A program made the position numbers and the translations under genes. A stretch of DNA of 64,000 bases from Ancylostoma caninum (lineage: Eukaryota > Nematoda > Chromadorea > Rhabditida > Ancylostomatidae): contig JBAJFG010000226.1 of assembly GCA_037903475.1 (NCBI GenBank), positions 186,001 to 250,000 on the forward strand. The letters run 5' to 3'. The notes below the pieces were generated by a model. The model had not been told where the DNA came from. It saw only the letters and a program-made list of their open reading frames with translations, and made no database searches. This document shows positions 35,101 to 44,900 of this stretch, one piece after another (within the stretch, counting starts at the first letter, position 1; each line of letters opens with the position of its first letter).

Positions 35101-37307
35101 AATTTGATGGGCAACCTCTTCTTTCTTCATCTGTGAAGCCTCACGAATATGAACAATCTTTCAACTTAGCCTCGCTCGCTAGTCTGTCTTCGAAAGGTTA
35201 GCCTCGCTAGCTAGTCTATCTTCGAAAGGCTCGCTGAAATCGCGGAATGACTGTGCTGGATTCCAACTTTTCCCGAAGTGATAGAGCACATTATGGCCGA
35301 TGTAAATGCGGTTTTCGATAGCAGCCTTAATAAGTGGACAGAGGAAATCGTTTTTATGGAAAAATCATTTGAAATCCTTCAACTTTTGTCGAGAAAAGAA
35401 GTCGCAAAAAAAGCTGCACTAATTATGCACCAACCTAATAATTCTGGCGCACACTGTACAATAGAAAACATTTAGGGTGTTCTCCATTTCTTTTCCTCAG
35501 GGTCCTCTTGATGGAACGATCAACGAGTTTTGGCAGATGGTACTGCAGGAGGAGGCTGAAACTATACTAATGCTCTGTAACTGTATCGAAACGGTAAGAT
35601 AACCTCTTGCTTTCCCTTGTCATGTTAGGAATGTTTTCCTCTATGCTTTCGTTTTGTGCTTACATAATTGCTTAAAATAGACTGCCATCTCACAACGTAT
35701 CACTCTAAAGACATCACCCACCCACACCTTTGGGTTTGACACTGAGCGTTCATAAAAATTCAAAAATTACAGTTTCCTAAACGGATATGTAGCTGATCGC
35801 GATATTAAGGGCATCAGCCTTTAAACTTTTGTGACTGAATTTCACCAAAATCAACAACTACGGTGGACGAAAGTGCTCTTTCAGGGCAAAAACAAGTGTT
35901 CACCCTATTGGCCGGACAAAGCTGGGGAAACGCGTCAGTTTAACGGCGGTGAAGTTAGCAACGTACAGGTTCGCATTTGTTTTGCTTCAAAAGCTGGATC
36001 ATTTTTCGAAGAATGTCGTTCAGACCCGTGTACTTTCGCCCGAAGAACTCACTGTGGTAGTCTGTATTCTGAACGTGAAATTCAGTCGTGCTGATGGTTC
36101 TATGGATTCGAGAGAGATCCGCCACTATCAGTGGCAGGATTGGCCAGATCGAGGAGTTCCACCTTGCAGGTTGACTAGCATGGTCAGTCGTTGAACGAAG
36201 TTGGCTGACCTCTTTAATCACATGCACTTGTACTCTGTTGTGGAATATTTTGTGTTTTATCTCTAGAAAAAGTAACGTAAGTGGTTTCTCTTATACTAAA
36301 GCTAAAAAAACTTCAGCGAATTCAGGAGTTACTATCGCGAGTACGTGGTACATCTAAGCCCATTGTTGTGCACTGCTCTGCGGGGATTGGACGTACAGGA
36401 ACAATTGTGGCTATCGAGTACATTCTTGGTCAGATAGCAGTCTTTTCCTTGGTTTTTCTGACCGATAGAGAGCAATTGAGAGTTCTAGTGCTGTGTCAAA
36501 GCATTAGCTTTGAAAATTGCACACTTTACTGTAGCTAACACCCAGGACCAACTTACCTAAGAAAACCACAGAACACTAAGTTATCAAAATTGGGTCATGA
36601 TTTAATTTGTGGTTAACAAACTATATACAGTGGACGTCAATGGCGGTGGTCCATCCACGGCCTCGAGAAGGACGCAATGCGACTGTGTCGCCTGCTGCCG
36701 GGATGTTATTTCTAGTCGCTTTCTTCCCGATCTGGTCGAAAATCCTAAAAATCGCATAGAAAGCTGTTAGATATAGCATAACAGCAGCAGAAAACAACGT
36801 TCGCGACGCGGTTCTCGAGGCCGCAGGCCATTGACGTCCAGTGTAACTCGGTTACACAGTTTCAGCGTGGAAATTCCTCTAAGTATTTTTTTGAACTAGA
36901 GCGGATTATTGGTGACAAAAATTCGAAGTTATCTCAAAGTTTTAACTGCAGAGCGGATGCAAGCAGGTCACGAGTGTGCGGCAATGAACGATCTTCTGAA
37001 GGAGCTACGCAACCAGCGTGCTTATACAATTCAGAATGATCTGGTACATGGTTTAATTGTGATGATTGCCAATCAATACTGTGTACTCATGTAACACTAA
37101 CATTTCAGCAGTACCTATACATCCACCGTGTAATGCTGTGTTATTTCCTAGAAAAGCACCGAAACAGGTATACATCTGCTACATAAATTAGGTGACTGAA
37201 ATCACACAAATGGAGAACCGTCTAGGTATGAAGCGATCCTGACCGAAGAGAATAAAGCGAAATACAAGAAGTTTGTGGAAGAGTACAACATGGCGACTAA
37301 CACCTAG
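13926..37307 (+). CDS. Cytoplasmic protein tyrosine phosphatase (nematode PTP family), ten exons
   Basis: Classical tyrosine-specific phosphatase. Exons joined by GT/AG sites with matching phases: 13926-14369, 14433-14569, 24633-24759, 35501-35593, 35885-35968, 36024-36182, 36326-36428, 36952-37043, 37109-37167, 37226-37307 (TAG). From ATG 14142 this gives 387 residues. The frame is open upstream to 13920 and begins after a TTTCAG, so 72 more residues are likely. A tiny first exon at 13867-13884 is possible but unproven. N-terminus: four 15-residue repeats, then a polyproline stretch. Motifs, numbered from ATG 14142: NRYQDVPC, TDYIHANYV, the WPD loop at 263-265 (general acid D265), the P-loop HCSAGIGRTG at 292-301 (nucleophile C293, R299) and a QxxxQY-type Q-loop. 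All key residues are present, so it should be active. Introns 2 and 3 are about 10.1 and 10.7 kb and full of transposons. No transmembrane segment or receptor domain is visible. Substrate unknown. Confidence 0.9.
14620..14945 (+). repeat. Left arm of a 9-kb-spaced inverted repeat
   Basis: About 14620-14790 is repeated in inverted orientation at 23580-23740 (shared blocks include ATTCGTAATCTTTCGGCATT and its complement AATGCCGAAAGCTTACGAAT-like). Just inside it, 14808-14945 holds TTTGGCAA motifs, the complement of the TTGCCAAA motifs beside the right arm. The arms bracket most of phosphatase intron 2. Confidence 0.65.
15783..15945 (+). mobile_element. RTE retrotransposon fragment (RT C-terminus)
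   Basis: Encodes LYRTFVRSAMMYGCECWPVSK, the counterpart of IYRTVIRPVALYGAECWPATK in the RTE copy near 19095-19155, followed by a short ERMLNTAE stretch. Only this C-terminal piece is recognisable. Confidence 0.7.
16518..19548 (+). mobile_element. RTE-type non-LTR retrotransposon, nearly full but dead
   Basis: Lies in phosphatase intron 2, same strand. Order: endonuclease (about 16520-17470, with IYHG, SAYAPQTGC, GDLNGNVGE-like and IDYVLLRR motifs), linker (17500-18050), reverse transcriptase (18055-19250, with GPDDVSLDLW, FDLEKAFDRVPH, VHQGSALSPLLF and the LLYADDVVLA catalytic box), and a C-terminal region ending at 19532. The 3' tail is a run of GAA triplets ending about 19548. Breaks: a TTAA-flanked MITE (16541-16836), frameshifts near 17126, 18055 and 18640, and a nonsense codon at 17495-17497 where the other copy has TGG. 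The endonuclease N-terminus is missing. Confidence 0.88.
16541..16836. mobile_element. GC-rich MITE with TTAA target duplication
   Basis: Terminal inverted repeats GGGGCTTTCATACATTTGCC and GGCAAATGTATGAAAGCCAC lie immediately inside TTAA at 16537-16540 and 16837-16840. The interior is almost pure GCCGCGGC and GACGTCGC palindromes, including 15-bp arms around GTGC near 16555-16590. TTAA duplication suggests mobilisation by a piggyBac-type transposase (inference). Removing it with one TTAA rejoins the RTE frame (WAGG, then LKSKDIG), showing it inserted after the RTE. The open frames in it are palindrome artefacts. Confidence 0.85.
19548..19924. other. Intronic sequence, nothing recognised
   Basis: Between the RTE tail and the C-rich satellite, inside phosphatase intron 2. 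I see no exon or repeat family here beyond a duplicated AATGCACTTTATCTTG / AATGTGCTTTATCTAT pair at 19558-19595. Confidence 0.4.
19925..20292. repeat. 24-bp C-rich satellite with CACGTG and GACGTC in each unit
   Basis: About 14-15 tandem units of GACGTCCCCCCACGTGCCCCCA plus two variable bases. Each full unit carries the palindromes CACGTG and GACGTC separated by C-runs. The minus strand is G-run rich and could form G-quadruplexes. All frames across it stay open because of composition, not coding. It lies in phosphatase intron 2. Confidence 0.9.
20293..22267. other. Intronic sequence; one minisatellite fragment at 20880-20990
   Basis: No exon seen. About two diverged units of the GGCGCACCCTTATCA minisatellite lie at 20880-20990, probably a relic of the Helitron-like family. 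Around 21225-21330 a motif of the type GGGCGACTCGAAGGT / GGTGAGCCGAGGGAA recurs four times. The rest is unassigned. Confidence 0.45.
22268..22510. mobile_element. Foldback/MITE, ~95-bp terminal inverted repeats
   Basis: GGGTAAAATGGAGTTGGGGG at the left matches CCCCCAACTCCATTTTACCC at the right, and the match continues inward through CGATAATATG / CATATTATCG and CCTGTCC / GGACAGG blocks. About 243 bp in all, no coding capacity. It lies in phosphatase intron 2. Confidence 0.8.
23580..23885 (-). repeat. Right arm of the 9-kb-spaced inverted repeat, with TTGCCAAA units
   Basis: 23580-23740 is the inverted counterpart of 14620-14790. Next to it, 23772-23885 has four to five short units of the type GCCAAATAGGTCGCC / CCAAACAGGTCGCC. 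Confidence 0.65.
24008..24262 (+). pseudogene. Coding-like 84-residue open frame in PTP intron 2, unknown
   Basis: An open frame with even codon use (contains EVHPQAVEPMTSIDSVPGG and VAVVFSRLHNVVRVAART). I do not recognise the protein. It ends at a stop before the repeat block and has no clear splice partner, so it may be a captured or decayed gene fragment, or chance. Confidence 0.2.
24325..24560. repeat. TTGCCAAACA/GGTCGTCAACATATTCTC repeat block
   Basis: Tandem units, about 45-50 bp, containing CTTGCCAAACACCCGGAAAA and TAGGTCGTCAACATATTCTC, ending about 70 bp before phosphatase exon 3. Related units occur at 14808-14945, 23772-23885 and 38255-38345, so this is a dispersed repeat family. 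Confidence 0.7.
25600..26230. repeat. Diverged ~60-bp minisatellite in element C
   Basis: Ten to eleven units of about 60 bp of the type CATCGGTGGACCCGTATCCTG...CCCACTATTGGGCCACGGCGG. The first units near 25610-25740 still carry GGCGCACCCTTA like the array at 29354. The period is a multiple of three, which explains the overlapping long open frames here; these are not genes. Confidence 0.85.
26515..26880 (+). pseudogene. Coding-like insert inside Helitron-like element C, unknown
   Basis: The open frame 26615-26878 (starts MGDSAPYIAATRCQ) has balanced codon use, unlike the surrounding repeat, and ends with TAG. Helitrons often carry captured gene pieces, so this could be one; it lies antisense to the element. 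I recognise no family. It may also be unique element sequence. Confidence 0.25.
27540..27770 (+). repeat. Left arm of a 3.3-kb inverted repeat
   Basis: Matches 30590-30830 in inverted orientation, for example ACCGACGGTCGCTCC against GGAGCGACCGTCGGT and TGCACCAATCAAAA against TTTTGATTGGTGCA. The arms enclose the foldback at 27878-28912 and the Helitron-like element B. Confidence 0.75.
27878..28912. mobile_element. Nested foldback element
   Basis: Outer arms about 27878-27965 and 28838-28912 share GATGTTGAGGAAGCTAC against GTAGCTTCCTCAACATC. Inner arms about 28428-28560 and 28700-28830 share CAGGAAACGATTCAAATAT against ATATTTGAATTGTTTCCTG. GAGCTACGAAACTCTTAAGA occurs at 27952 and inverted at 28435. 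No coding capacity. Confidence 0.7.
29167..30518 (-). mobile_element. Non-autonomous Helitron-like element B, complete, with 59-bp array
   Basis: On the minus strand it starts TCTTACTTCTTATTAATTGG (30518) after an A and ends CTGG before a T (3' end 29167). Order matches element A: TG microsatellite (30468-30490), unique body (30176-30460), minisatellite (29354-30150), spacer with CCACCTGCA and TCTTATCTGAGGAC, and tail GCGAGCGAAGCGAGC. It closes with hairpin GTCCGG-CGTTAG-CCGGAC. About twice the length of element A, mainly because the array has about 13 units instead of 2.5. No protein encoded. Confidence 0.72.
29354..30150 (+). repeat. 59-bp minisatellite, ~13 units
   Basis: Unit CGGCGCACCCTTATCACGCC followed by GTTGGACCCGACTC and GGCGTTTCCCCGCTTTTGGACGC, 59 bp. 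Two unit subtypes alternate (TTTCCCCGCTTTTGGACG and TTTTCCCACTTTGAGACG), suggesting recent unequal exchange of multi-unit blocks. The 170-residue open frames across it are repeat artefacts. Confidence 0.92.
30590..30830 (-). repeat. Right arm of the 3.3-kb inverted repeat
   Basis: Inverted counterpart of 27540-27770, roughly 75-80% similar by eye, including CGATATATCGAT near 30599. Confidence 0.75.
30998..32067. mobile_element. Tc1/mariner-type element with long inverted repeats, no transposase seen
   Basis: Left end TAGGGACACTTGTTGTTGAGTGACCG and right end (reversed) TGGGGACATTTACTGTTGAATGACCG face each other, with TA on both outer sides. Similarity extends about 130-150 bp inward (CTGTAGAAGTTGTTGCT on both sides). 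The ~750 bp interior has no intact frame or DDE motif that I can read. Confidence 0.6.
32068..33361. other. Intronic sequence, nothing recognised
   Basis: Within phosphatase intron 3. Short open frames have no family features. Confidence 0.4.
33362..35438. mobile_element. Mariner-like element, 37-bp terminal repeats, TA target
   Basis: TTAGGTTGGTGCATAATTAA at 33362 and its inverted copy ending 35438 match over about 37 bp with two differences, and TA flanks both ends. The TIR sequence is mariner-like. Near 33650-33740 one frame gives FNDQEFLAAVDEKRSVYTSA, like a mariner helix-turn-helix. The DDE region is not recognisable. At 2,077 bp it is longer than a usual 1.3 kb mariner, so it has probably taken an insertion. 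It sits 62 bp before phosphatase exon 4. Confidence 0.65.
36628..36843. mobile_element. 216-bp MITE in PTP intron 7
   Basis: Ends CAGTGGACGTCAATGGC and GCCATTGACGTCCAGTG are inverted repeats, continued by GGCCTCGAGAA / TTCTCGAGGCC. TA lies next to the left end and TA starts 1 bp after the right end. No coding capacity. Confidence 0.8.
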
Positions 37308-37449
37308 TCTCTCATCATCAGAGTTCTACTTTTCAATTCCTTTACTACAACTCCTTTGTCCTCCTTAGTTGTTCCAAATAATCGCACTACAGTAACCGCA
37401 ATGGATGACCTTTGAATGTATTAATATATGTATTTTGTGATTTATAGAC

Positions 37450-37455
37450 AATAAA
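37450..37455 (+). terminator. PTP poly(A) signal
   Basis: AATAAA about 140 bp after the phosphatase stop codon, the only canonical hexamer nearby. Confidence 0.6.
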
Positions 37456-37459
37456 TATG

Positions 37460-38940
37460 CAAGAATTAATTTGTCATGTCGACAAATGTCATGTGTAAAA
37501 ATCCTTCTGCTGACTAATCTGTGCTGGGGACGCAGCCAGAACAACGTAATACGACGAGTGGAAAACCCTAGCAGCATCCCCTCCCAGTTGCTGGCAATCT
37601 TCCCTCAGCTGCTGCTCAATGAGATACAGATTTAATTGCCCAAGTTTGAAGGCTTAATTTCATATTAGTTCTATTACTATTTCGTATTATTTCTATAGCT
37701 CTTCGCTACTCCATTATTCCGTTCCTACTGGCCCCTCATGAATAGTCAACGATCCCACGCATTGGTGCGTTCTCATGTGGCAGCAACTGTTGATCAGTGG
37801 ACAGGGGCGCTGCCCAGAAACATGAGAATCCCACCATAGTAAGCTTGGATAAAAGCCCCAATTTGTAGATCTGGAAAAATCTGGAAATTTAATTTTTGAG
37901 AAAAGAAATGCGGCAAATCAAGGTCGGAAACTTTTTGATGACCCTGTAGCTTAAGGCTTCCCCTCCTTACTGGTGAATACTGGAAGAAGTCCTGTACTTT
38001 CTGCTCAACTTCCGTATAAGGGTACAGTTCGAAACTAAAGTTGAGCTTCTCCTTCTTTTCCTTTGCTTTTCTCTCAATATTCTTATACGACACGTAGATT
38101 TGTTGGATGAAAAAATGAAGAGAACAGATTGAAAACATTCAAACACGGATCTGAGATCAGTTCCACAAGCTGTATAAGGCGATGTACAACATGCTACAAA
38201 TGGCCATACTAACCACGTATCCTTCCACTGTAAGATTGAAATGAATACGTTATCTTGCCAAGCATAATTATAGCTCATTATCCCGGAAAATATACTGCCA
38301 AAGCTTGATTTTAACCGGGAAATGCATTGCCAAACATATTCGCTGGCATATTTAACTGCTGTAACTTATGGGCACAAGAGTAAGAGTCGTTGAATGGATG
38401 CGATGCTCATTCACAAAATCGATGCTCATGCACAGGATCCCAGCATTTCTCCTGTCATTTCCTTTAAAAAAAATCTCCAGTAAATGAACCTATCTTGTAG
38501 AGCCAGACGCTGACAACGGGAAAGCACTACTCCTAGGAAGGGGAAAGGAAATTTTCAAAAAATTGCGCTACAAAATAGGTCGTACCACTCACCTCGAAAG
38601 TTGAGATCCAACTTCAGTTGCAAGATCGAAATTTTGCGCAGTTACTTTTATTAAAACTTCAAGTGTAGTATCAGGAAGCAAAGCTCTTACCGGACAGAAG
38701 CCAGTTGAAATCGGGATGCATGTCCATGCCTCAGCCAGCCTGATGACACCGCGGCGGTAGCGGTTGGTCATATTAAAATCCCATAATCGAAATGATGTGC
38801 GAATCTGTCTTTAGTGGTTTCTGGATGAACTACGACGACACTTTAACCCCTTGCACTTCCATTGAATTCCTCAGGGGGCGGAAGAAAGTTCTAATGATTT
38901 GTATCCGAAAACGTGAGTGATAACACAAGAATGATAAGAC
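37460..38940. other. Intergenic, convergent PTP and zinc-finger gene 3' ends
   Basis: The two genes point towards each other here. 38255-38345 has units of the TTGCCAAA repeat (CCCGGAAAATATACTGCCAAA). Minus-strand open frames at 37794-38278 show no family features. Confidence 0.5.
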
Positions 38941-38945
38941 GTTTA

Positions 38946-41900
38946 TTATGCAGTGACTTCATCTTCATGTTTAATACGCTTGACATAGCACATTGGTGAC
39001 AAGGATTGGTCAGTTTCTTCTGAATTGCTTTCTAAGCCCCGTTTCGCATGAGATAGGTGATCCTTTTCTTGGGAATCATCTGAAACATCGACGTAGTAAG
39101 ACGAGGAACGTTGCTGCCAACTCGCGCATTATATTACACTCACCTTCCTCTTCGCCGTACATCAAATATTCAAATGGTTTTAAATTTATTTCTTCCAACG
39201 GACACTCGCCACTCACTAAGCGCTCGTAACTGACAGATGGCATACATTCATCTGGTTCCAAATGACAGTCCTCTTCCTCTATGCGCTCATCGCCATTCGT
39301 TGACAAGTTCCCAGTTGTTGTTTTACTTCTGTGAACGCTGAGAGCCCTGCAAAATTGGAAAAACGGAGATACTGAAAAAAAAGTTCGAAATAGTTACAAC
39401 TATGCTACGCTAATCGAAACACTTGACTTTAAATTGTGTGAGATAGGTGAGGCTTAAAAAGCTCTAATTTCACTTGTTGTATCCTGTTCGGTGCTGGTCA
39501 AAGGCGAGATCATGCACCATTACTCACGAAACCTAAAAACCGTGTTTTGCATCAGATTGAAAGACGCAAATCCCACGATTAAGACATGCAACTTTTTAAT
39601 CAATAGTTCTATACCAGCAATGGTCAAATCCATGCAAACCCTATGCATACAAGTGCAAAACTCATGCAAAACCCATGCAGAACCCATGCGCCTCCAAAAA
39701 TCCGATGCAAATTCGATACTGAACGCACGAAAAACCCATGCATACCCATGCAAAATCCATGCAAATCTCATGCAAAACCTATGCATATCCATGGGTGTGC
39801 ATGAGTTTTGCATGGATTGACTATTGCCGGTATAGAACTATTGATTAAAAAACCGTGTTTTGCATGAGCACGTATGTCTTAATCGTGGGATTTGCATCTT
39901 TCAATCTCATGCAAAACACGGTTTTCAAGTCCCCTGAGTAGGAAGACGTGCGACGTAAGCGCGGGAGATTTGAAACGAGGCGCCTGGCGGGAGGAGACCA
40001 GAGGATCTCCATATAAGAGTAACTTTTAGCAGAGTCGGACACGTCGAGGGTTATATTTGTATGCTGAAGACTTACAGAATCACGCTTATTTAGGGCAGAG
40101 AAAAAAAGCACTACTGGAAAATATTCAGTGTTGGCAGCATAGGTGGACGCTTGAGTAAAAAAGTCGTCCTGAACATTCATATATTTACGATTTTAACTGA
40201 TTATTTTCGGAAAACTGCAAGAGTCTTGAGGAAGCACGGTTAACTAGTATAATGATAAAATAACAGCACTACCGATAAATGTTCGGAGAGTCGAGCAGAA
40301 ATGAAAGCATGAATGAGAATCGAAACGAGAAAATTTTTTTTCAAAATTTCAACGCCTATTTTCAGAAAAATCCGGAATCCCACCGCAGAAATCTAATGTG
40401 TGGACAAACACAATGAAGAAATATATGCTGTTTGCATTGATTACGTGAAAAGCTAAGCTCAGAATTAGGTGCTAAATTTCTAAGAAAATTCAGACATGCA
40501 CAAGTAGAGTCCGTGCCGCGCCTCGTCACGGGCGCAATATTGAACATTTCTCAGATGCGAGATTCCTCAAGAACAGAGGAAGATTTGCTCTTTCCAATAG
40601 TCTGCAATTTTCCCTGATTGCTTCCAAAGCAAGACAGAAATTTTCCTCCAAAGTTGGACAATTTTCGGATTTAAAGCGCACATTTCAAGATTCATTGCAG
40701 TCCTTTTCCGGGTGCGAGGTTGCCAGCGTGTCCAGCTCATGATTCTGCGTCGATTGGTAGCTGGATGCAGGGTGGATCTTCGCTGGGAAGCTCGGAATGC
40801 CGACTGGTGAGAATGCTATAACGGGCAGAGAAGGCTGCCAAAACAGAATTTTCGCCAAATTTACATCTCCGAACTAAAACTTGGCAGCATCACAGCAGCA
40901 GCCACTGAGAATACCATCATAGTTTTGCCTATGGAAGTGTAAGCGAATGCGTACAGCGAAGCTGCTGCCGAACTCTTCGACACGCTGTGTCTCGCTTCAG
41001 AAGTAGCGAAGATTTGTAAGTCTTCCTAGGGTTGACAACCCTCAAATGATAGAAGCAATCGATGAAGATCTATTTAAAAAAACATATGTTTTCATAGAAT
41101 CTCACTAGTAATCGTTGCCAAACCATCCCTTTCTTGGATAAGAATGGGAATATAAAAAAGTTCAACGAGAAGGTGCCTGACAAACTGAACGAGTATCAGG
41201 TCGATCCTCGTTAGAAGGTCTACTTCGCGCCTTTGTAATGAAGAAACTGAGGGCCAATTCTCAATCGGTTTGTAACCTAGGTAAAGGACAGAGCCTGTAG
41301 GAGAACAAAAAGTGCCTTGGTGAACAGCTGAACGAGAGAGAAGCAGCACACTGCCAGGAAGCGAAAATGCACCAAATGAAGGTCGAGAAGCACTTCTGAG
41401 TATTTATGGAAAGAACCCGAGACTGAGCTCTGCTTCATATGACATAATCAGGAAGCCTCTCCCCTACCTACCACCATTTTCTCGAGCATCTGAAAGACTT
41501 CATAAAGGAGAATCCCTTCGGATGTTATAATGCCACTAAAATTGCCTTCCGGGCATTCGTCGATTCTAGAAGGGCCATTTCGTAACGATTGGTCGTCCCG
41601 GAAGATCTATCTTATTGCCAAAGGTTTGAGCATTACAATGGTTCTGAGCTCTTTTTTTTTTTTTTTTGAATACTTGATTCTGAAGTGAGTTAAGGGGTAC
41701 GGAACTGAAGGTTTAAAAACGCGCATTATTTTTGCACCAACCTGATAAGATAACTTCAGTGCAGACTACGAGGGCGAAAAGTTGAAAAGTTTCCGGAATG
41801 ACCACCAAAGAGCTAATGTTTTTTCATTTATTTCTATGCCATTGTATAGAGGAATCCTCCACATGAATTGACTATAAATATCAATTCGATCTGCCAAAGA

Positions 41901-44900
41901 GCCTAGTTCTGACAGGTCCTCCCGTTCAGCAAACATTGACTATCTTCAGGTAGCGATGAATGCGAAGTTCGAGCGATCAATAAATCTTTCAAAATGAAGA
42001 GGAAGCTCTCATGCAAACGGAATTATTCCTAGGTACTGATTTTGGAGAAACAATCGCCTACATTACCAATCCCTTTGTTTACTAGCTTGGATAAGCGAGG
42101 ATTGCTGCACACAGACAAAGCGTTGACCATATGCAGAAATTCGAAAAAAGGTACTACACCAGAAAACGCGGATGAATTCCTCGATGTGGATTTCGCAGAC
42201 AGGCGCCTGACTGTGCGCAGAACTGAGGAGTTTTTCAGCATCGTTTAGGAGCAAATAGTTTATATTTACAGAATAAATTGATCTCAAAAATCATTCTGAA
42301 AGATGTGTGCCGCATTCGCTAAACTCCGAACAAAAGCACGTCCCAAAGTAACCTCAGCAAAAAATTTCAGACTGCTCATTTAGAAAGGAAAGGGTTTGAA
42401 GTCCGACACTTCCACTGGAAATGCAGCTTAGGTTCAGCACTTTAATGTGCCTACAGAAATATAGTAAAGACAGTAGTTCAGATCCTAAGCGTTCGTTCCA
42501 AAAGAGAATGACCTTTCACTGTGGTAGCAAAGTACCGGTACTTGTTTCCGCTCTGTCAGAGGCATTTCACTAACTGTCAGAAAAGGGATTACTGGATAAT
42601 AATGATGAATATTTTTGTAAACTGGAGGAACGTCAGTTCACTGAAATTATGTCGGTGTAAGGGGTAGAAAAAAAGCGCGGCATTTCCGCAACGGTATGGC
42701 CGCACATTCGAATGCCAATGCTATCCACAAAATTGAAAAATAAAAATGAAAAATCTCTCTCATCCATCGATTCTGTAGCACTGGCTTGCTAACGCCTCTG
42801 TCTTTCATCAGAGCTCAGAGCCTTCCTGCCCAGAAAGAAATTCGGATCGAATGGCCAATTATTCTTGGCCGATGAGGTTCTTCTGAGGAATTCGAAGAAA
42901 TCGTTTGCAGGGAAGAGTTAAAAGCAGAAAAGAGATGGAACCAAGGATGCTGAGCTTCGAGAGGATTGAGCTAAAAATAACTCAAGAATGGACCCGAGTT
43001 GCTTTGTTTTCATTGATATTTCGGAAACTTTTCAACCCGCCCTCCTAGAATGTAAAAGTGAAGAAGCAGGTATGGGACTTGACGGTTCGACGTTGGTGAA
43101 AATTTTTTACAAGGAGATAAGCTAATCTTCTGTGGAAACAGGTTTCCAACGACACTTCATTAAGTGTTCAGAATAACCGAGCAAGCATTAAAAAACCGTT
43201 TTTGGCGGTGTAGCTAAATTTTTTGAAAACAAAAAGGTGTGAGTAGGTGACCCAAGCAGCTGAAAGACGTTGGGAGACAGAGACAAGACCATTGAGATAA
43301 TCGCGCACGGAGAACGCAACTGGACTAGCTATTCTGGGGCGGGCGTTGAGGCGAGTCTTCGTTTTGGTACGAACGCCAGGTGCAAGCTCAGCGAGATCCT
43401 CGTCGGCTCTTGGCTCTGAACTACGCTGCCGCCAGGGATCCGGTCAAGAAAGGGCGAAAAGGGAGTTGGAGGGGGGGGGGCACCCTATAAAACACAGGTG
43501 CGATAGTCGGAGCTGAGGCTCTCGCCCCCTTCACTTCGGACAGGGGTCCGGCAGACCCCTTCACTTAAGCGAAGGGGAGGAGACCGGGGTAAAACCCCGG
43601 TAAAAAATTAATAAAAAAATTTTCGGATGATGGAAACGATGAAAGAAATGAGAAGAAGGACGCAAATGAGGGGAAGACGAAGTAACAGAAGGCAATATCA
43701 GGATGTTAGACGGAAACATATTATTAGGGACAATTAATGAGACAATTACACATTTAATGAAGGATAATAGTAAATGTGTGTTGGCCGGAACGAATGTCTC
43801 ATAGGTTACGAAATTCGAGTTAGACTACTGAATTGGACGGATTGCAAGGGGTTGAAGGAATAAGGAATAACAAGGCTGTGAGTGAAAATTTCCATAGGGT
43901 GAAGGGTATCCTTGGATAGCTGAAACCTAGGAGATGAAGAAGGCACCCTGTTTGCATAGAACAAGTCAAAACTTGCGGAACCGTTTGCATTTTTCGAAAG
44001 CAATACTTTTCGCGGCAGTTTCAGTTCTATGACTAATAAAAGTATTTATAGAGAGTGAATCAAAAATGGGACAGTCCTGGGAAGAAGAGGAGGAAAAACT
44101 GTATAATGTGAAACCAATTGCAAATCCTCTAGTGAATATCTTACGGGAACCAAGATGAGGTTTTTGAAACCAACGAAAATAGCGAGAAACAGTAGGTTTT
44201 TCGCAAATTTCTCTTCAACTACAAAACCAAATGAGACGATCAGGACATGGTAGTGAAATAGAAGAAATTCTCTATCGATCCGTATATGATATGATGGGTA
44301 AAAGTCTGTCCTGCGCTGTGCAGGAGGGGATGGAGCCAAAACCAGTACATTGGCTCCGGTCAAAAGCGAGACAGTGCAATGAGGGAGGAGGGCGCAGAGC
44401 GAGAACAGGAGCCATCCTCAAGAGGCCGACTCCGGTACCCTTCACCTTTAGCGGGAACGACTTACAACGACTTTCCAGAAGAAGTGACGAGTGATATAGG
44501 TGTAATTTCACAAAAAGTGGTCACTATGTACCCTTCACTAACATGTCCACTTTTCAAATAGGTCAGTTATAAGGGAAAAATAGCCGTTTTTGGCACTTTT
44601 CAGTATGATCAAAAGGGAAAGGGTTGCCGTGGGTGAATTATGTTGTATTGGGCACCGGGAGGTAGGATATGAAGTGCTGATATTCGTCGGACCCTCCCAT
44701 TTTGGAAATAATAGCAATTTGAGTGTTTTTTATGTTGAAATTAGTGTCAGATTTCCCTCAACGAGGCAATGACTCATCGCGCCGCCGCCGTCACTTCGCT
44801 GCAGATGGAAGGGTACCTGAGCTTGCCTAAATAGATGAAGGCAAACGGGAACCGAATTATAAACAACACCTACATTTGTAATGTGACGACCTCCACCCCC

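Noticed and set aside
39491..39820. Open frames on both strands near 39.5-39.8 kb
   Set aside because: Caused by the ATGCAAAACCC tandem core of a foldback element.
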